From Dicaeum eximium (taxonomy: Eukaryota > Chordata > Aves > Passeriformes > Dicaeidae), in NCBI GenBank assembly GCA_013396995.1, contig VWZP01010350.1, positions 120,806-184,805 on the forward strand: a stretch of 64,000 bases of DNA. Reading direction: 5' to 3'. The notes beneath the pieces are model-generated. The model ran no database searches, had not been told where the DNA came from, and saw nothing but the letters and a program-made list of their open reading frames with translations. Positions 1 through 13,935 of the stretch are shown in pieces. Position numbers and translations under genes: made by a program. The number at the start of each line of letters is the position of its first letter. Position 1 is the stretch's first letter.

Positions 1-130
1 CTTCCTTCCTTCCTTCCGTCCTTCCTTCCGTCCTTCCTTTCGTCCTTCCTTTCTTCCTTCCTTTCTTCCTTCCTTTCTTCCTTCCTTCCTTTCTTCCTTT
101 CTTTCTTCTTTTTATCCTTTCTTTCTCTTC
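1..130. repeat. (TTCC)n-type pyrimidine microsatellite
   Basis: CTTCCTTCC units with CGTCC and TTTC variants run from the window edge to about 130. The tract probably extends beyond the window start. Confidence 0.95.
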
Positions 131-2105
131 CTTTTTCAATTCTTGAGCCGATGGCTATTTGAAAGATGGAGCTAGGGATTGAGTAGATTCCTAAAATCCT
201 ACAGGGCTTGCATCCATGGAAAAGAAGAGAAGAGCAGGGCATCAGGAAGAGGCTCTGCCTTTGACTTGATGAAGCACGTGTCAGATTCTGCAGTTCAGGC
301 AATTAAAACTCGATTCTGATCAAAGGGCTTCATAAATCACCAGGAGAAGTGAACTGGGCAGAGACAGCTGTCTGTGTGAGCAAGCGGGGGGCAGCTTCTT
401 ATCCCCACCTTTCAGACACTGTCATCCTCTCACACTGCCTCCATGGAGTCTCACTGGGAGTGGATTTTTCCTGCTGTTTTATGGAGGCTTGTTTATTTAT
501 GGAAGCATTTCAGTAAGAAAAAAATATATGGAAAGAGTTTGTGACCACTGGTGACTATCCCAGGAACAGAGGTGCCACAGTATTTTCTTTTCTGATTAGA
601 GAAAAAATGCTAGATGCTGAGGAAATAGTGACAAAAAATATTTCCCTTACTCTTAAGAATGAAGCATGAGATGTCTGATTATCTGTGCTGGCCTCAGCTC
701 TGGACAGCCCTGAGTGCAGAGCAGAGAGTTCAAACCCAGGAGCTCCTGGCTCTGCTCTCAGCTGCCTCCACTGCTAGGACCTGGGCAGTGAAAGAGAGGG
801 GGAAAAGGAGAAGGGAAAAGGATTTTGCATCTGAGTGGAGGCAAAGCCTCCTGATTCTTGAAGAACAGTCCAGGGAATTAATGCAGCCCATTTTGTGCCA
901 GCCCTTGTCTGTGAGCAGTCCTGAGGTGTCAGGGGCACTCCTGCCCTTCAGCCCCCCCCAGTGCATCTTCCTATGTCAGATGTGGTGTATTGTAGGAGTT
1001 TACAGCCTGAAGGGCTGCTCTTTGATATTGGAATTTAGGGGTGAACATAGAAGTGCTCTCAAGGCACTTGTCAAATTTGAGTGCTTTCTGGTGTGATTTA
1101 TGGCAAGAGGCTCCTTTCTGACACTTCCAGATGCCAAAACTTTCACCTTGAAGAAAACGTGCTTGCATTAGCCGGGGTGAGTTTATGCCTGCTCTTTAAA
1201 ACAGCTGCTCTGGGGTAATAAGGTGACAGGCAAGCCCACTAAGGAACCTTTTTATGAGATTTGCCAGTGTTTTGAATGGTTTCTACAGTCTCCTTCCAGC
1301 ATCCAGGCTATCCACTGACATGCAACACTGAACCTGTCCTATCCCTCCAGAGGAATGCATGTCACCTTTTCTCTCACCACATCGTTCCTTCAGATTGCCT
1401 TAATTTGGACTTCAGCCAGCTTGCAAACTTTTCTCTGCCCTGTTTGTCATTTGACCAGCTGAATCATCAAGACACTCTGAAGCTCCTTTTAATACAAGGC
1501 TTTCAGAGATTTTGCTGAACAGAGGGCAAATATGGAGTGAGAATTTGAGACAGGAAAACAGGGGGCATTCATCTTCAGAGTCCATAAATCACCATGAACT
1601 CTCCCAGGATACTCCAACAAGCCTGGGATTCCCTTGCCAGAGATGAGTCACAGATAAATTACCCAAAGCTGCAGAGAACAAAAGGTTTGGCCAAAAGCTG
1701 CAAGGGGATGGGTGTCCTCCAAAAAGTAGCGGAAGCCTTGCAAACACATGCCTCTCGATGGATGGTGGAGTCTGATCTGCATTCCTGGTTCTCATGAACA
1801 GCAGGAAATAAAAACAAAAATAGATCAAAATTCACTGTGTGTTGACTTCTTCCCTGCATTTCTTGGCAGGTGGACTCAGATGTTTGATCTCACTAAGAGA
1901 CAGTTTTCCATCTGAAATTGAAATAGCCCCTCCTCTCAAACTAAATGCATCAGCAAAAGAAATTAACATTGATCTTGGCTAGGACTAGGTGAACAACCAT
2001 CGTGTTAGAGTTAGCATTGCAACAACAGCTGTCATCTGATCACTGCCTCTGTGGAATGTCAATATCATCTAATATGGCTGATTTTTTAAGATTCTTCATT
2101 GCTGT

Positions 2106-2166
2106 GAAGAAAGAAAGAAAAGAAAGAAAGAAAGAAAGAGAAAGAAAGAAAAAGGAAAGAGAAAAA
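2106..2166. repeat. (GAAA)n microsatellite
   Basis: Imperfect GAAA/AAAG units over about 60 nt. An open frame through it reads as a Lys/Glu/Arg run and is not a gene. Confidence 0.95.
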
Positions 2167-3793
2167 TTTAAAGATTTTTTTCTGTATACAGAATTAGATG
2201 TGTCTGGTGAAAATTCTCAGATAATACTTGTTGCCTATGTTAATGAGGTTAATGAGGAGAAGAAAACAGACCCCTCTGCTTGCATCCACATTTTTTCAAT
2301 TTACAAGTGTATCTGCTTCCTCTAGTTGATAAATGGATCAATCTCTTTTAATTTTTTTTTTCAGAACTGGTCCTCTTTCTTTAAATCCTAATCAGAACCT
2401 CAACAGAAAAGTTGATCCATGTAAGACTGGCAGCTCTTTTAAAGGACATTGCTTCTCTCCCCTGTACTTTGTTGGCCAGCCATATCAAGAGACTAAGATT
2501 GCCTTGGTCCTGCTGCATCCTTATTTCCCATGGAGTAAAAAGAAGCTTCCCCAAACTTCAAATGTATCAAATGTTTAGCATCTGAAGGATATTCATCTTT
2601 AGGAGTCAGGCCAAAAAAAATTTAATTGTTTCTGAAGCATATGGGAGCACTTACAACACCAATAACGTGTTAATGTATCTTGACATTTGGGAAAAGCTCA
2701 ACAAAATACATTCACATTCCCTGGTCAAGACAATGCCTCCACCAAAAGGCAACATAACCCCTCAAAACTGCAATTAAATCTAATTAAATAATAGTTTCTA
2801 AAACTAGCACACAATTGGTGATCAAGGAGGTTATTACCTTACCTGTGTATCACGTAATGATAGAGTGGTGTTAAAGATTCATATGCAGGGAAAAACATGT
2901 ATTTATCTTCCCTTTTTTTTTTTACTGTGGCAAAAAAGAAAGACAATATTTTTATTGTTAAGTTTCTTGTTGTGTGAAATGAGCTATCTCCAGTTGAATA
3001 TGCAGCTATGGGAACAGAGAAAAAAATCCCAAATATTTTTCTGTAGAAACAGAAGGGAAATCCCCAGTTTTAAAGATAAAGATAGCTTTAATACATCAAT
3101 CATTAGCAACGCCATGCAGAGGGCCACTCCTTATATGTCCTTATCTAGCAGGATCAGCTCTGTGGGAGTCCTTCAATTTAGTTTTTGGGGCAATGACCCA
3201 GGCTACCACTGTTATTTTAGCAGATCCCAAACTAGCTCTTAGATAAAGGGAACTTCAGTCTGGCACAGGTAGGAGACTGAAATGGAGCACCCTGAGAAGG
3301 CCTTTCTATTATTGTCACACACAACTCCTAGCAAGACTTCACTTCAATTCAGATCTAGGCAGGGACAGTTTTAAACATGATATCACTGCTTCAGGTGTTA
3401 TATATCAGATTCTACTGAAATAAAATCACACCTCTGTCACTTTCATTAATTAAGGAGAATGAGTATATAAGGTATCTATAAATGTATAGGGTACCTAAAC
3501 CAATATACATTTAATTTACACCCTGTGTGCCTACCTAACCCAAATGTAGTTCTATATTCAAATACCCCACTTTTGTTCATTTCCTTTGTTGATCTCACTA
3601 GCTCTTCAGTCACCAGTCAGTTTTCTTCAGAAAGATTTATTCCTGCCTTTATATGTGAAAAAAATCTTGTTCTCCCATTTTCCTTAAACTCAATGCAGAA
3701 CAGGTCATGAACCAAAGTTCTAAAAAACCCCAATTCTGAATCAGAGCTAGATTTGGATCAAATGAGGGTAAAAAATACAGGGTGTTTTTAGTG

Positions 3794-3829
3794 GTTTTTT
3801 TTGTTTGTTTGTTTGTTTTTGGTTTTTTG
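3794..3829. repeat. (GTTT)n microsatellite
   Basis: T-run followed by four GTTT units and further T-rich sequence. Confidence 0.9.
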
Positions 3830-4914
3830 TCCAAATATACCACCTGCCTCTAGTATTCACAGGGCCTGAAAAGCAGATGTTTGAACAGTGGTGTCTATCT
3901 AGAAAGAACATTGGCTACTACTAATTGGTTATCAGCTTTCTGTTCCACAGATACTTATGCAGCTGGAGGCAGGGCAACTAGAAGATTTTGGTCTTATAGG
4001 ATCTTTGCTAGGTTAAAAAAAAATCAGCTCCTTTTTTTTTTCTGTAGTTTTTTTCCCTATATATTATTAATACCTTCCTTTCCTCCACCCCAAATTAATG
4101 GCAGGATGTGGTTTACAGGATTTATTTGTATTAATTTTTGACCTTTTACCTTATTCATGCACATCACTAAGTAATGTAGACGTGCCAGATGGATGCCAGT
4201 GTATACCATTTATATAAAGTTATGTATGTTTTGTGCCATGTAATGGCAGAGAAAACAGGGGCATCAGTCAGGAAAAAAAAGCTTTTTCAAAGTTGTGTCC
4301 TGTACTTCCTGCAGAATACAAGAAAGTTCTTGGAGATTAATAATATTTGCCCACTTTACAGGAGGACTTACCTCATTAACCTCATAATATCTGAGTATAT
4401 CAAATGGAAGATGTTACCTAAGTACAGTGTATTTTATTCCTTAGCTCAATATATAGCATTATACATTCCCTACTATTTAACTGCATCTCTATGGAACACA
4501 TATACGTTTACACCATTGGTTATAATCCCACTGTGTAATGTATGAACATTATTTAAACCAGGAAGTCTTAATAGATGTTCAAAGACCATGAAGAAGAGTG
4601 TGACTGCTGTTCTGAATATTTGCCTTTTATTTCCAATTATTATATAGATATTATGAAAACTAGTTACCTCAATATTATATTAGCAATAGTAAACACTTTG
4701 CCTTAAAATATGCAATATTTAATTGTATATTTTATCTCAAGACAAAACAAAACCTATTTCAGTCTTTTAAGACTCTGTTAAGGTTACCTTCACTTGTATT
4801 GCTTGTAAATTAAATACAACCTAATGCTTCCAAGAAAATAGGGACATTTATGCCTAGATTTTTATGGGAACAATCAAGCTGAATGCTATGTTTACTGGGT
4901 CAAGCACTGGCCCT

Positions 4915-5003
4915 TTTACTCTCATTGAGTAGCATTTCACCTTAAACAGTCCCAGCAAAGCAAATGGAGCTGTTACAGAAGTGAGGAGTTACTCACTGTG
5001 AGC
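4915..5003. repeat. Relic of an old palindromic interspersed repeat
   Basis: TACTCTCATTGAGTAG near the start and AGTTACTCACTGTGAG at the end recall the ends of palindromic repeats common in sauropsid genomes (actcatgtgagtag and cattgacttcaatgg types). Decay is strong and the family name is not known to me. Confidence 0.45.
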
Positions 5004-5904
5004 TGGGATCTCACAGCTGCCAGTAGCAATTCTTGTTTAAGAAGAGAGGTATTAATATCTGCAAAGAACGGTGGGCTTTTGACAAAGAACAGAATTCCAG
5101 CATAAGAGAAAAAAAGGGATTCACAAAGCAGAATGTGATTTGTTGAGTCAATTTTGTATCACACATTGTCAGTAATAATGTCTTCCTGTCATAGCATGGC
5201 ATGAATAATTTTTCCAAACTATGATGTAGCAAGAGAGACTATGACCTTTTTAATATTTTTCCAGCAAAAGAAGAATATGGCTGGTTAGTTTGCAATATTG
5301 GAGCTAATTGTCCATGAAATTAACTTTAAATTAACTGGTAATTTTAATCAATTTAACAGTTTCTCTTGGGAAATCTTGAAGAATTAATTGAAATGACATC
5401 TAAGTAAGTTTCTAGCCTGGAAGTTTTTCAGCATCATCAAATACAGTGTTTGTCTTTTCCAGTGCAGAGTGTAGATTTCCCAGCTGAATTAACAGAAGAA
5501 CATCCCTCTCAAATGCTGTAGCTGAGAGATATGGCCTGGTGTTTATTTGAGACTTCAGCCCCTTTTTTTCTGTTTTAAACCTCTTCTTGTCATTGCCACT
5601 GTTAGAGCCAAGCACAGCTGTATTGAGAAAAGAAGAATCACAATCTCAAGGCAAGGTGTAGCTTTCTTCATCCTCTAACACACAGCACAACCTGATTTCT
5701 TACAGCTCTAACTAAATGCATGGGAGAACAGTGCAAGCAATCTCTTCCTCCATTCTTACACCTCCTTTAATTTATGGTAACATTTCTGTAGCGAGTAGCC
5801 TACAAAACTGCTCCTGAAGATGTCACTGAGTTAGCATTCCCTCCCATACTATCCCAGAAACGACAATGAAAATATTATGAGAAAGACAAACAAATTGATT
5901 TCCA

Positions 5905-6540
5905 CTCCTGCAGTTTGTGACCCTGCTGAGGAGACATACCAACCCCTTCATCCCAGTTACTGATGAAGAAGTTCATGAGCCTTGGGGGACACAACCAGTG
6001 AGGGCCTCCATCCAGCCCCTGCAGCCCTCTGGGATCTGCCATTCAGCCAGCTCTCCAGCCACACCGCACTCCACTTGTCCAGTCCACACTCCCAATGAAG
6101 GTGTTGTCAGGGGCAGTGTCAAAAGCTTTGCCAAACTTCAGCTACACAATGTCCTCTGCTCTTCCCTCAGTCCATCCAGGCAGCTGTTTCATTGTAGAGG
6201 GCAATCAGGTGGGACAAGCACAATTTACCTTTAGTGAGTTCATCCTGACTATCCTGCTCACCTTCATGTCATCCATGTGGACAGAGATGTCCTCCAGAAC
6301 GAGGTGCTCCTTCACCTTTCTAGGGATGGAGGTGGGGCTGTCTGGATGGTAGCAGCTCCCTAGGTTCTCCTTCTTGCCCTTTCTGAAGACTGAGGTGATA
6401 CTTGCTTTCTTCCAACCCTCAGGCACCTCTCCTGATCTCCATGACCTTTCAAGGATGATTGTGAGTGGCCTCACAATGTGTCTGCCAGCATTCTCAGCAC
6501 TCATGGATTCATCCTGTCAGTGATGCCACCAGAGTTTTTT
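5905..6540 (-). mobile_element. CR1 LINE fragment, reverse transcriptase region, decayed
   Basis: The minus strand encodes recognisable but broken pieces of the CR1 non-LTR retrotransposon reverse transcriptase. One 99-codon open frame (6504-6205) holds the stretch SWRSGEVPEGWKKASITSVF, followed by GKKENLGS and a TSIP segment, in the order typical of CR1. Continuing to lower coordinates in shifted frames are a C-x2-LIALYNETAAW-like piece, a WLNGRSQR piece, and the remains of the VPQGS and FINDLDEG motifs at about 5990-5930. Stops and frameshifts interrupt it, and the residues around the first catalytic Asp are lost. CR1 is the dominant LINE of birds. The copy is truncated at both ends and cannot be active. 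Its exact limits are approximate. Confidence 0.85.
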
Positions 6541-9500
6541 AATGGTGCTGAGAACAAAGCTAATATGAACAATCCCCAGTGTGTCTGACTGTCAGTACTG
6601 TCAAAAGATTTTACTTCTTGAAAAAAATCTTGTTTTCTCAACACTTAATCTTTTTACTCAAATATTCACAAGTAAGTAAACAGAAACTTTGCTATTCCCA
6701 GCTCTTCCCTGAGGCTATGATGAATCAATGATAATTTCTTTTCAAGCACAAGCCTGGCTTAGAGACATGGGCAGGAGGTTGCCAAGGCCACCTGCCCCAA
6801 GTCAGGGGGACCTGAAGGGAAATGGTCTTCTGGCTTTGTGTGGGGTGTCCAGTGGGCATCAGGGACACCACTGCTGGAGCTGGGGCTCCACAGGCCCAGG
6901 AGCACTAGTGCCTGGGTGCTCATCTTCCCACGAGATCTGCAGCCAATGCTTTCAAACTTTGCAGTCAAAAGAGTTACAGGAGGAGGCTGGCCTGGGATAA
7001 TGGATCTAGCTATGATCCAACAACACAGATTGTGATTTCCTAAGCTTTATGGATTTTATCTGAAAATATCAGTCAGATCTGCACAGTTTCTCTCCATTCA
7101 ACTGCAGCAACAATTCTACTTCAATTTCAGACATCAGCTCACCTCTGTTTTACCTCCACTGAAAGGCTAAGGAAGAATAATCATTCACTAGTGGAAATAA
7201 ACCACTATTTGATACAACATTTTCTTCATTGCTTGGCAGTTTGGTAGCTCTCCTCACAAGCTGGGATACATTTATTATTCAGCAGTAAATTTTTAGGGGA
7301 TGAATATAAGAGAGTGGGGACATTGTTTCAAAGTGTTTGCTAACACAGCAGACAAAAAGCATTTTGTACTGATCTGCAGAGATGGTGGGGACAGGTTGTA
7401 TATATTTGTTATTATGCTTTGTATAAGCATTAATCATCAGCCTTGTACTGAGCTTTGCACTTTTCTCTGCACATAACATCAAAAGAGAGGTTTAAAGCTC
7501 TATAACCTCTTCTCAAGAACGCTACCCTTGAGTATTTCTGTTTCTTGTTTTGCTTTGTGGTCGCTAACCACAGGAGAAATTTGTCTTTTTTACATATGCT
7601 GGAAATAATTTACTGACTTTGGAAGTATTAAACCACAAGAAACCCCCTACATTAAAGTAACATTAAGGGTCTGCCTAAAACCCACAAAAAGCCAGGAAAC
7701 TGAGACTTTAAGCTGAAACTCTGATCTGATAGTCCAACCTTAATTTACCTCATAGGGTATAGGTGTCTCCAGTGAGGGGAGTGGGAGACAAATCTTGGTT
7801 GCCTGGATGCTCATGTTATTCCCTTGTATTTTTTCACCAGCTGAGCACCACTATCAGTCAACAAGGAGCACCTGACCAGGTGGTATCTTTTGGCACATCT
7901 TTAGAGTTCTAACAGGACAGATGGCTAGTGTTAAAAAGGAGTAGAAAAGCTCAAGGTCCCTTCTCACCTGAGAAATTGTCAACTTCACAAAAGATTTTTG
8001 TCTCTACAGCCTAACTTGCGTTGTGGAGTTTGCTCACAAAGGAAGCTGTGGCAGAAAACACTATCAGTAATTTCAAAAGAATTAGACAAACTCATGGACA
8101 ATGTGTTGGTAAACAGAAACCTAGTGGTTGGTCTATCTCTGGGATCTCTAATAGCAGCTGTGGATGCTGAAGATGTACAAGACATATAAATGCCAGACTC
8201 ACAGTTCTGTTGTTTCTGACGTCAAAAGAGAGCTGACCCAAAAAGATTTTACTAATGTTCTTATTGTTTAACTGTTCAAAATGGTAATAAATGACAGTTC
8301 CATCATTAATTCTTATTTATTCTTCTAATTTCCCTTGGGAAAGACTTCTTTTTGATAGTTCAAACCTCAGAATTATTGAGCATTGCAGAGCATTGCTCTG
8401 CCTCAGGAGCTGTGCCACAAGGAAGAGAGTAAATGGTCTGTGCTCCTCTTCTTGTGCTGAAGAAACACTACCTTGCTCAATCTGCTTTATATTTAGAGCA
8501 GGGTGCAGCACAGTCCTAATCTGATATGTATTTCAGCTTTTCTCCTCTACCAACAAGGAGAGAGGCAGCAACAAAGCAGTGCTTTGCATCCTCTTTCTTT
8601 GCCAGTTAGCTGGAGGAAAACAACCAAACTGGGAACCACCACGAAGTACTTGAGACAGCTGTTTCAGACAAACTTGTCTGGACCTGATAATAAGAGTTTT
8701 GTTTATATTCCGTTTTTCAAGATTAAAACCACTGGGTAGGCTCATCTAAAGGCAGTGAGATGGTTTTGGAGGTCTTGAGCAGGTACAGAATTGTAACCCT
8801 CTTTACTGTGCTGCTAGATAGGAGTAAAGTCTCAACTAGATAGAAAGCTTCTTTTAAAAAATATGGATACAGCAAAGGAAATGTGGCTGTGAACTGAGAC
8901 CCATTGTCTTCTTTATTAAGACCAACAGAAGCTGTCAAATGACATATTATCTCTCTAGGCCTAAAATAGTTAAGTCAGGAAAAAATGTTATGCTGCAAAC
9001 ACAGTCTATACCAGTAGAATATTATAACTAATATTCTACTTGTGACTTTATTTGTAGTGGAAGCTGATTCTGATAATGAAGTGAAAAGTGTGGGAGAAAC
9101 AGTAGAGCTGACAATTAGTAAACAAAACTCTACTATTTTACAACATTTATATTCTTTAGTATATTTGTCCTTGTGCTTTAGCCACTTATTCTGTGACAAT
9201 AAAAATTGCATGAAGCTTCATTACCATAATACTGTAAATTTTGCCAGGTGTTTGACAATAATTCCCAGGCTTGTGCCTGCAGACTGCAAGTCTTCATGGA
9301 AGTCACCAGGTGTGAGAGGATTTGGATGCTGAGATCACCTGAGATTAATGCACAGAATGTATAGGGGCTGGAAGAATCTGTGCTATCAAATACATTTTCT
9401 ATTAAAGACATTACCTCTGTGCTTGGCACATTTTGACAGACATTACCTTGTCTGTCTCTAAGACAAGGGGCTGCTCATTATTAGCTTTTAGGTATTCACA

Positions 9501-12500
9501 TGACTAATTTAAGGCTTATACATTTTGTCCCATGATGATAATAAAGATTATGGTCATACCAGTGCTTTAATTTTCCCTCTTGGCATTGTCTTCATGCTGG
9601 TTTTTTCTGAGGCTTTCAAGAGGCAATATTCCGAAATACTGTGCATGGAAATGATAAAGTGCTGGTTGTGACTTTACTTTGAACAAGTTCTCCTGCAGAG
9701 TATCATATTTAAGAAAATTGCCATCAAGTACAGCAAGCAACACAATCATTCACATTCAAACAGAGCCTTTTGATCATGTTCTACAATGCAATCAAGAATC
9801 ACATGAGAATTCAAGTACACACCAACCTTGTTCAATGCTAACTAGGTGACAGAGAAAGAAGAATTAATTGTGGATGTCAACTAATTGGCTGGTGCATTAG
9901 CATACAGAAACAGGCATTAGTTATATGTAAAAACTGTATATAATTTTAACAGGCTCATATGTTCACTGTGGTCTGCAAATGTATGGTTACTCACAGCTGG
10001 AAGATTATTAATAGTGTTTCATGTGGGTACACACACACTCCTGCTCCCCCCATTTTTCTCAGATCAGAAAAAGTTTTGGAGCTTTTTATCCACAAGGCAC
10101 ATTAAGGTCACCAATTGGGAATTGTTAACTGATAGTTTAATTGGGGAAATGTATAGACTCTGTTGAATTTCAGCCAATAATTTAGCAGATAGATTTATGC
10201 AGAACAACAGATGTGGAGGTAGAATCTCTGAAGGAACACATGGTACTGGCATAGAACTATCTCTGCCCCTATTTAAATTACAAGTGGAACAGAAATGTGA
10301 CAAGGAGGTGAGAACTGATATGATCTGAAAATATCCCTTGGTTAAAAAAAAAAGGACATATTGGAAAATAAATCTTTCTCAGAGATTATATTCATCCCAA
10401 ATTCACACAGACATAGGAACAGCCTGCAGTTATACCTTAACCATTGCTACTGCCACTCATTTGCCAAGAGTTTTGTATACTACTCCATGAAGTCGCTTCC
10501 TCAAGTGTTTTTTCTGAAATTTCTTGGAAGGTAATTCTCTCCTTCCAAACCTAATCTCCAACTTGCCTTTTTCAAATAGGATTGCTGGAAATTGGCCAGA
10601 TAATGCTGTTTTTGTTAAAGTGCATTTGGAAATAACATTTGTGTCTGATGTTCAAAGTAAGTACTTTGAGACTATGTGGTTCTATTTTACCTTGACCTCT
10701 CCAGCAGGCTATGAGTGAAATCCTGAACTAACAAGAGTCAATAATAGGACTCCCATCAACTCCCACTGCCTATAGGAGCATTGATTAATTGATGAATAGT
10801 GCAAGAAAGCATTGTTGCTGGACCCTATTCTTTCATTTTTTTCTTACTCTTGCACAGTGTTTGAGCCCATTTGGAAACACATGCTTTGAGCTCTGTCCTT
10901 CAAGGTATAGGAAGGCAGCTTCTACCATCCTGAATCCTACCTGGAAACAACCATGAATGAGGGATACCATTCATTCTTTCCACTGGGCAGTGAAATAAGT
11001 TTGTTAAGGAAATTAGCCATCTAACAAGCCTGTGCTGGAGGGCATCACTCCTTGAAATCTGCTGGAACAGCCAGCTCCTATAATTTAGTGAGTTACCTGA
11101 AAGAGACATATCCATCATTGCTCTCTTCACTAGTTCTTTGCTTGTTTGTGTACTTGTTCCATTTTAAACTCCTTACAGTGGAATTTGCCCCTACAGGCAC
11201 AACTAATCATGGCCTGAAAACACCACAAGCTTCATTTGCCACTTCCTCCTCTTGTTTGGAGAAGAAGTTGGAGTGAATAGCCAGTGGTAGCCTGACTCTT
11301 GTCCGTCCCTAAATGAGAGTGGCAACACTGAGTCTGTGCATAAAGGGACAAGCTCTTAAGAGTGATTCCAGGACTGCCTCCTAGCAATGCATAATTAGGT
11401 CTGGCTATGGGGATGGCAGTGGCTCTGCTTTTGTGGAACAAGGATATACCATTTTTTAGGGTGACTATACATTCCTTTACCATTTAGGCATGAGAGGATG
11501 TGGAAGATTTTTCAGTTTTCTAGTAGTTTAAATCTCTAGCTCAGATTGGGGTTCTTCTTAGCTTTACTTTATTATTTATCATAGCTGAGCTCAGTCACAG
11601 ACTACTTCTTCCTGTTCATCCACTTCCCTCAGTTCTTAGGCTACCATCCTTTACTTCTTTGCTCTCTCATTGTGCTGGGAGGAGGCAAAAAATGACTGGG
11701 GTTAAAAAAATTAATGGACCAAAAAAGTTCAAGTGAATCGATTCATTTTTTTACAGACACATCAGAAAGACTTTACGCACAGTTGTGGGAGTAGATTTTA
11801 AGGAGCAATACCTCTGGGAAATGGAAGGAAGAGAAGCTCAGGAACAGCTGCAGTAACAATCTTGACTACAGCTTCATTTCTAGCTTCTGGTTCAATGTGT
11901 TATAGAAGGCACATCACATCTCACACTGGCACTGGATGTATTCCCACTGACATCGGAGGGAGGAGGAGCTGATCTGTGAGTGATGCTGACTTCACATTTA
12001 ACCCTGATAAAATTTAGGGCAAACCAGATGTTTTCTTGGAAATGAATGTAAATATGAATTTATCTGAGATTTCAAGACTCAGTGATGAGAACTTGTGAAT
12101 GAACAGAATAGCATGTTCTACATTAGAACTGAAGTGTGTTTGTGTGTGTATAAATGTATATATGCAGCCTAAGGAAAATGGGACATAATTGTACTTTCTG
12201 TTGGGTGCTGCAGAAAAAGGTCTTGATTGTTTTCTTATCTTACTTTTTGGCAATTTTAAATATTGCAATCCTTGATGTATGTTTGGCTCCCACCCTTCAC
12301 CCCCACATTTGATTCTGAGATTGGATGAATTTGACATTTTGTCTGCCTTTCCTTGATTGTTCAAAAAGGTTTTTACCAATTTTTAGTTAAACATTTTGTT
12401 TCTTCTTTCCAGGAGCAAAAATATTTTATTTTTAACAGCACTTTTTTTTTTTAAATATTTGAACCCTATCTTTCTTTTTGTTATGATGAAAAATTACATT

Positions 12501-13840
12501 TCTTGCTTCTGAACTGAGTGACAGCTAAAGCAGATTAGTTATGAATAGTCCATCTATTCTGCTCCTCTTTTTGGTGAGCATCCCAAATCCTTTGTGGTAC
12601 TGCTGTCTGTTATTCAATATGAGGAAACAAACTCAGAAGAGTTATTAGGCATCAAAGGAAGATCTATAAAATACCTGAACTGATTGCATGTGTAGAACAT
12701 TCAGAATCTGTCATCTGCAGGTAGTAGCAGTGACCCAGCCTTGTATGCTTGTGGCAGAGAGAGAAGCCAAACACAGCTGAGTGCAGTGCTGGAGACTTTC
12801 CCTGTCTGGACAAAGCTGTTACAACTTTGGTCCCACTTTCCAAAAGGTGGTTTGGATGCAACCCCTCTCATGCAGATTCTCTTTAGATACATAACAGGCA
12901 TCCTTTGTGATGGTGGCCAGTCTGTGACTCCCCTGTTGAAGGGGAGGAAATCTCTGGGTAAGACAGAACCAGTGCAGAGGACTGGGTGTATTTTAAAGGG
13001 TTAGAATGAGCTGATCACAACACTAAAAAGATCTGCTATGTCTCTTTCTCCAGCCTGCCTGGGAAAGGGTTCAGCATCCCAGATGTAAAGTATTGGACTT
13101 CTGTCATTCTCAGAACTTAATTTTCCAAGTATCCCAGGTTCAGTGCTGTTTCCTCAAAGGGTAAAACTAGCTAGGGTAAAGCCTTGCCTTCCCTGCAGAG
13201 ACAGAATTTAGTACCCTGGACCTATACACAAGAAGCTTAAAGAAATGAATGAGCTTTATTGACTTTCTTTGCTTTTTCCTGGTTTTGTTTCAATTAGTTT
13301 TAGGAATGTTTTCTTGAAGAGTTGTTTTGCATTGCTGTGGTTTATATGCTGCCCTATTAACCCTATTCTGAACCTCTGTAAGCATGCTGGATATCAAATA
13401 AATCTGCCCAAATATACTTAATTTACAACATATAGAAAATTCAGCCTTTCAATTAAAACAAAACCCAAAAAACATTTACAGAGACATGAGAATATTCATT
13501 CTAGTGGGCATTTGAGTTCCTTGGCACCAGCACCCATACCTTAGAGTATCTACTATGCACTGAGGATGCTCTTCCTCAATTCCTCAAATAGGAGTATGTT
13601 AAACGTAGCTCTGGTGAGTGGTTAAGGATCATGAATAGTTTTTCTCTGCAGCACCTTTCTCTTTGCAGTCTCAGTTTTAGCTTTAGAGGCAGATGGAGGC
13701 ATAGAAAGAATGAATGAAACCCCCTTCAGTTATAAGAGGCTACATAAGAGAAAGAAACAGAGCTTTGATGAGCAGGGCGTCAGAACACATACGAGATGAA
13801 GTACTCAGCACATCCTAAATAGCCACTGGAATAGTAGGTC
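6541..13840. other. HDAC9 3'-flanking DNA, no gene seen
   Basis: Unique-looking AT-rich DNA. A GC-richer block at about 6760-6990 has overlapping open frames on both strands but nothing recognisable. A short perfect hairpin (CCTTGTCT/AGACAAGG, 7-nt loop) lies at 9446-9468, and an old repeat relic at 10711-10780. Confidence 0.65.
10711..10780. repeat. Relic of an old palindromic interspersed repeat
   Basis: ATGAGTGAAATCCTGAACTA followed by AGAGTCAATAATAGGACTCC resembles the GAGTGAAATCCTGGC...GTCAATGGCAAAACTCCC type of ancient sauropsid repeat. Recognition is by memory of the pattern only. Confidence 0.4.
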
Positions 13841-13935
13841 TCCCTTCCCTTCCCTTCCCCTCCCTTCCCCTCCCTTCCCTTCCCTTCCNTTCCTTCCTTT
13901 TATTTTCCCTTCCCTTCCCTTCCCTTCCCTTCCCT
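13841..13935. repeat. (CCCTT)n microsatellite with an N
   Basis: TCCCT units over about 95 nt, interrupted at about 13890-13907 and containing an unresolved base at 13889. Units like this are polymorphic and hard to assemble. Confidence 0.95.

Larger units (their letters stand above)
131..5904. other. HDAC9 3'-flanking DNA, no gene seen
   Basis: AT-rich unique-looking DNA with simple repeats at 2106-2166 and 3794-3829 and an old palindromic relic at 4915-5003. The open frames present (up to 145 codons, at 659-1096) show no recognisable domain and no supporting splice structure. Confidence 0.7.

Noticed and set aside
659..1096. 145-codon open frame, plus strand
   Set aside because: No recognisable domain. 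The opposite strand of the same patch is also open, as expected from base composition.
2002..2325. Open frame with a Lys/Glu/Arg-rich run
   Set aside because: The run is the translation of a GAAA microsatellite.
6728..7035. GC-richer block with overlapping open frames on both strands
   Set aside because: Considered as a pseudogene or a continuation of the nearby CR1, but I could match no family and saw no splice or repeat structure.
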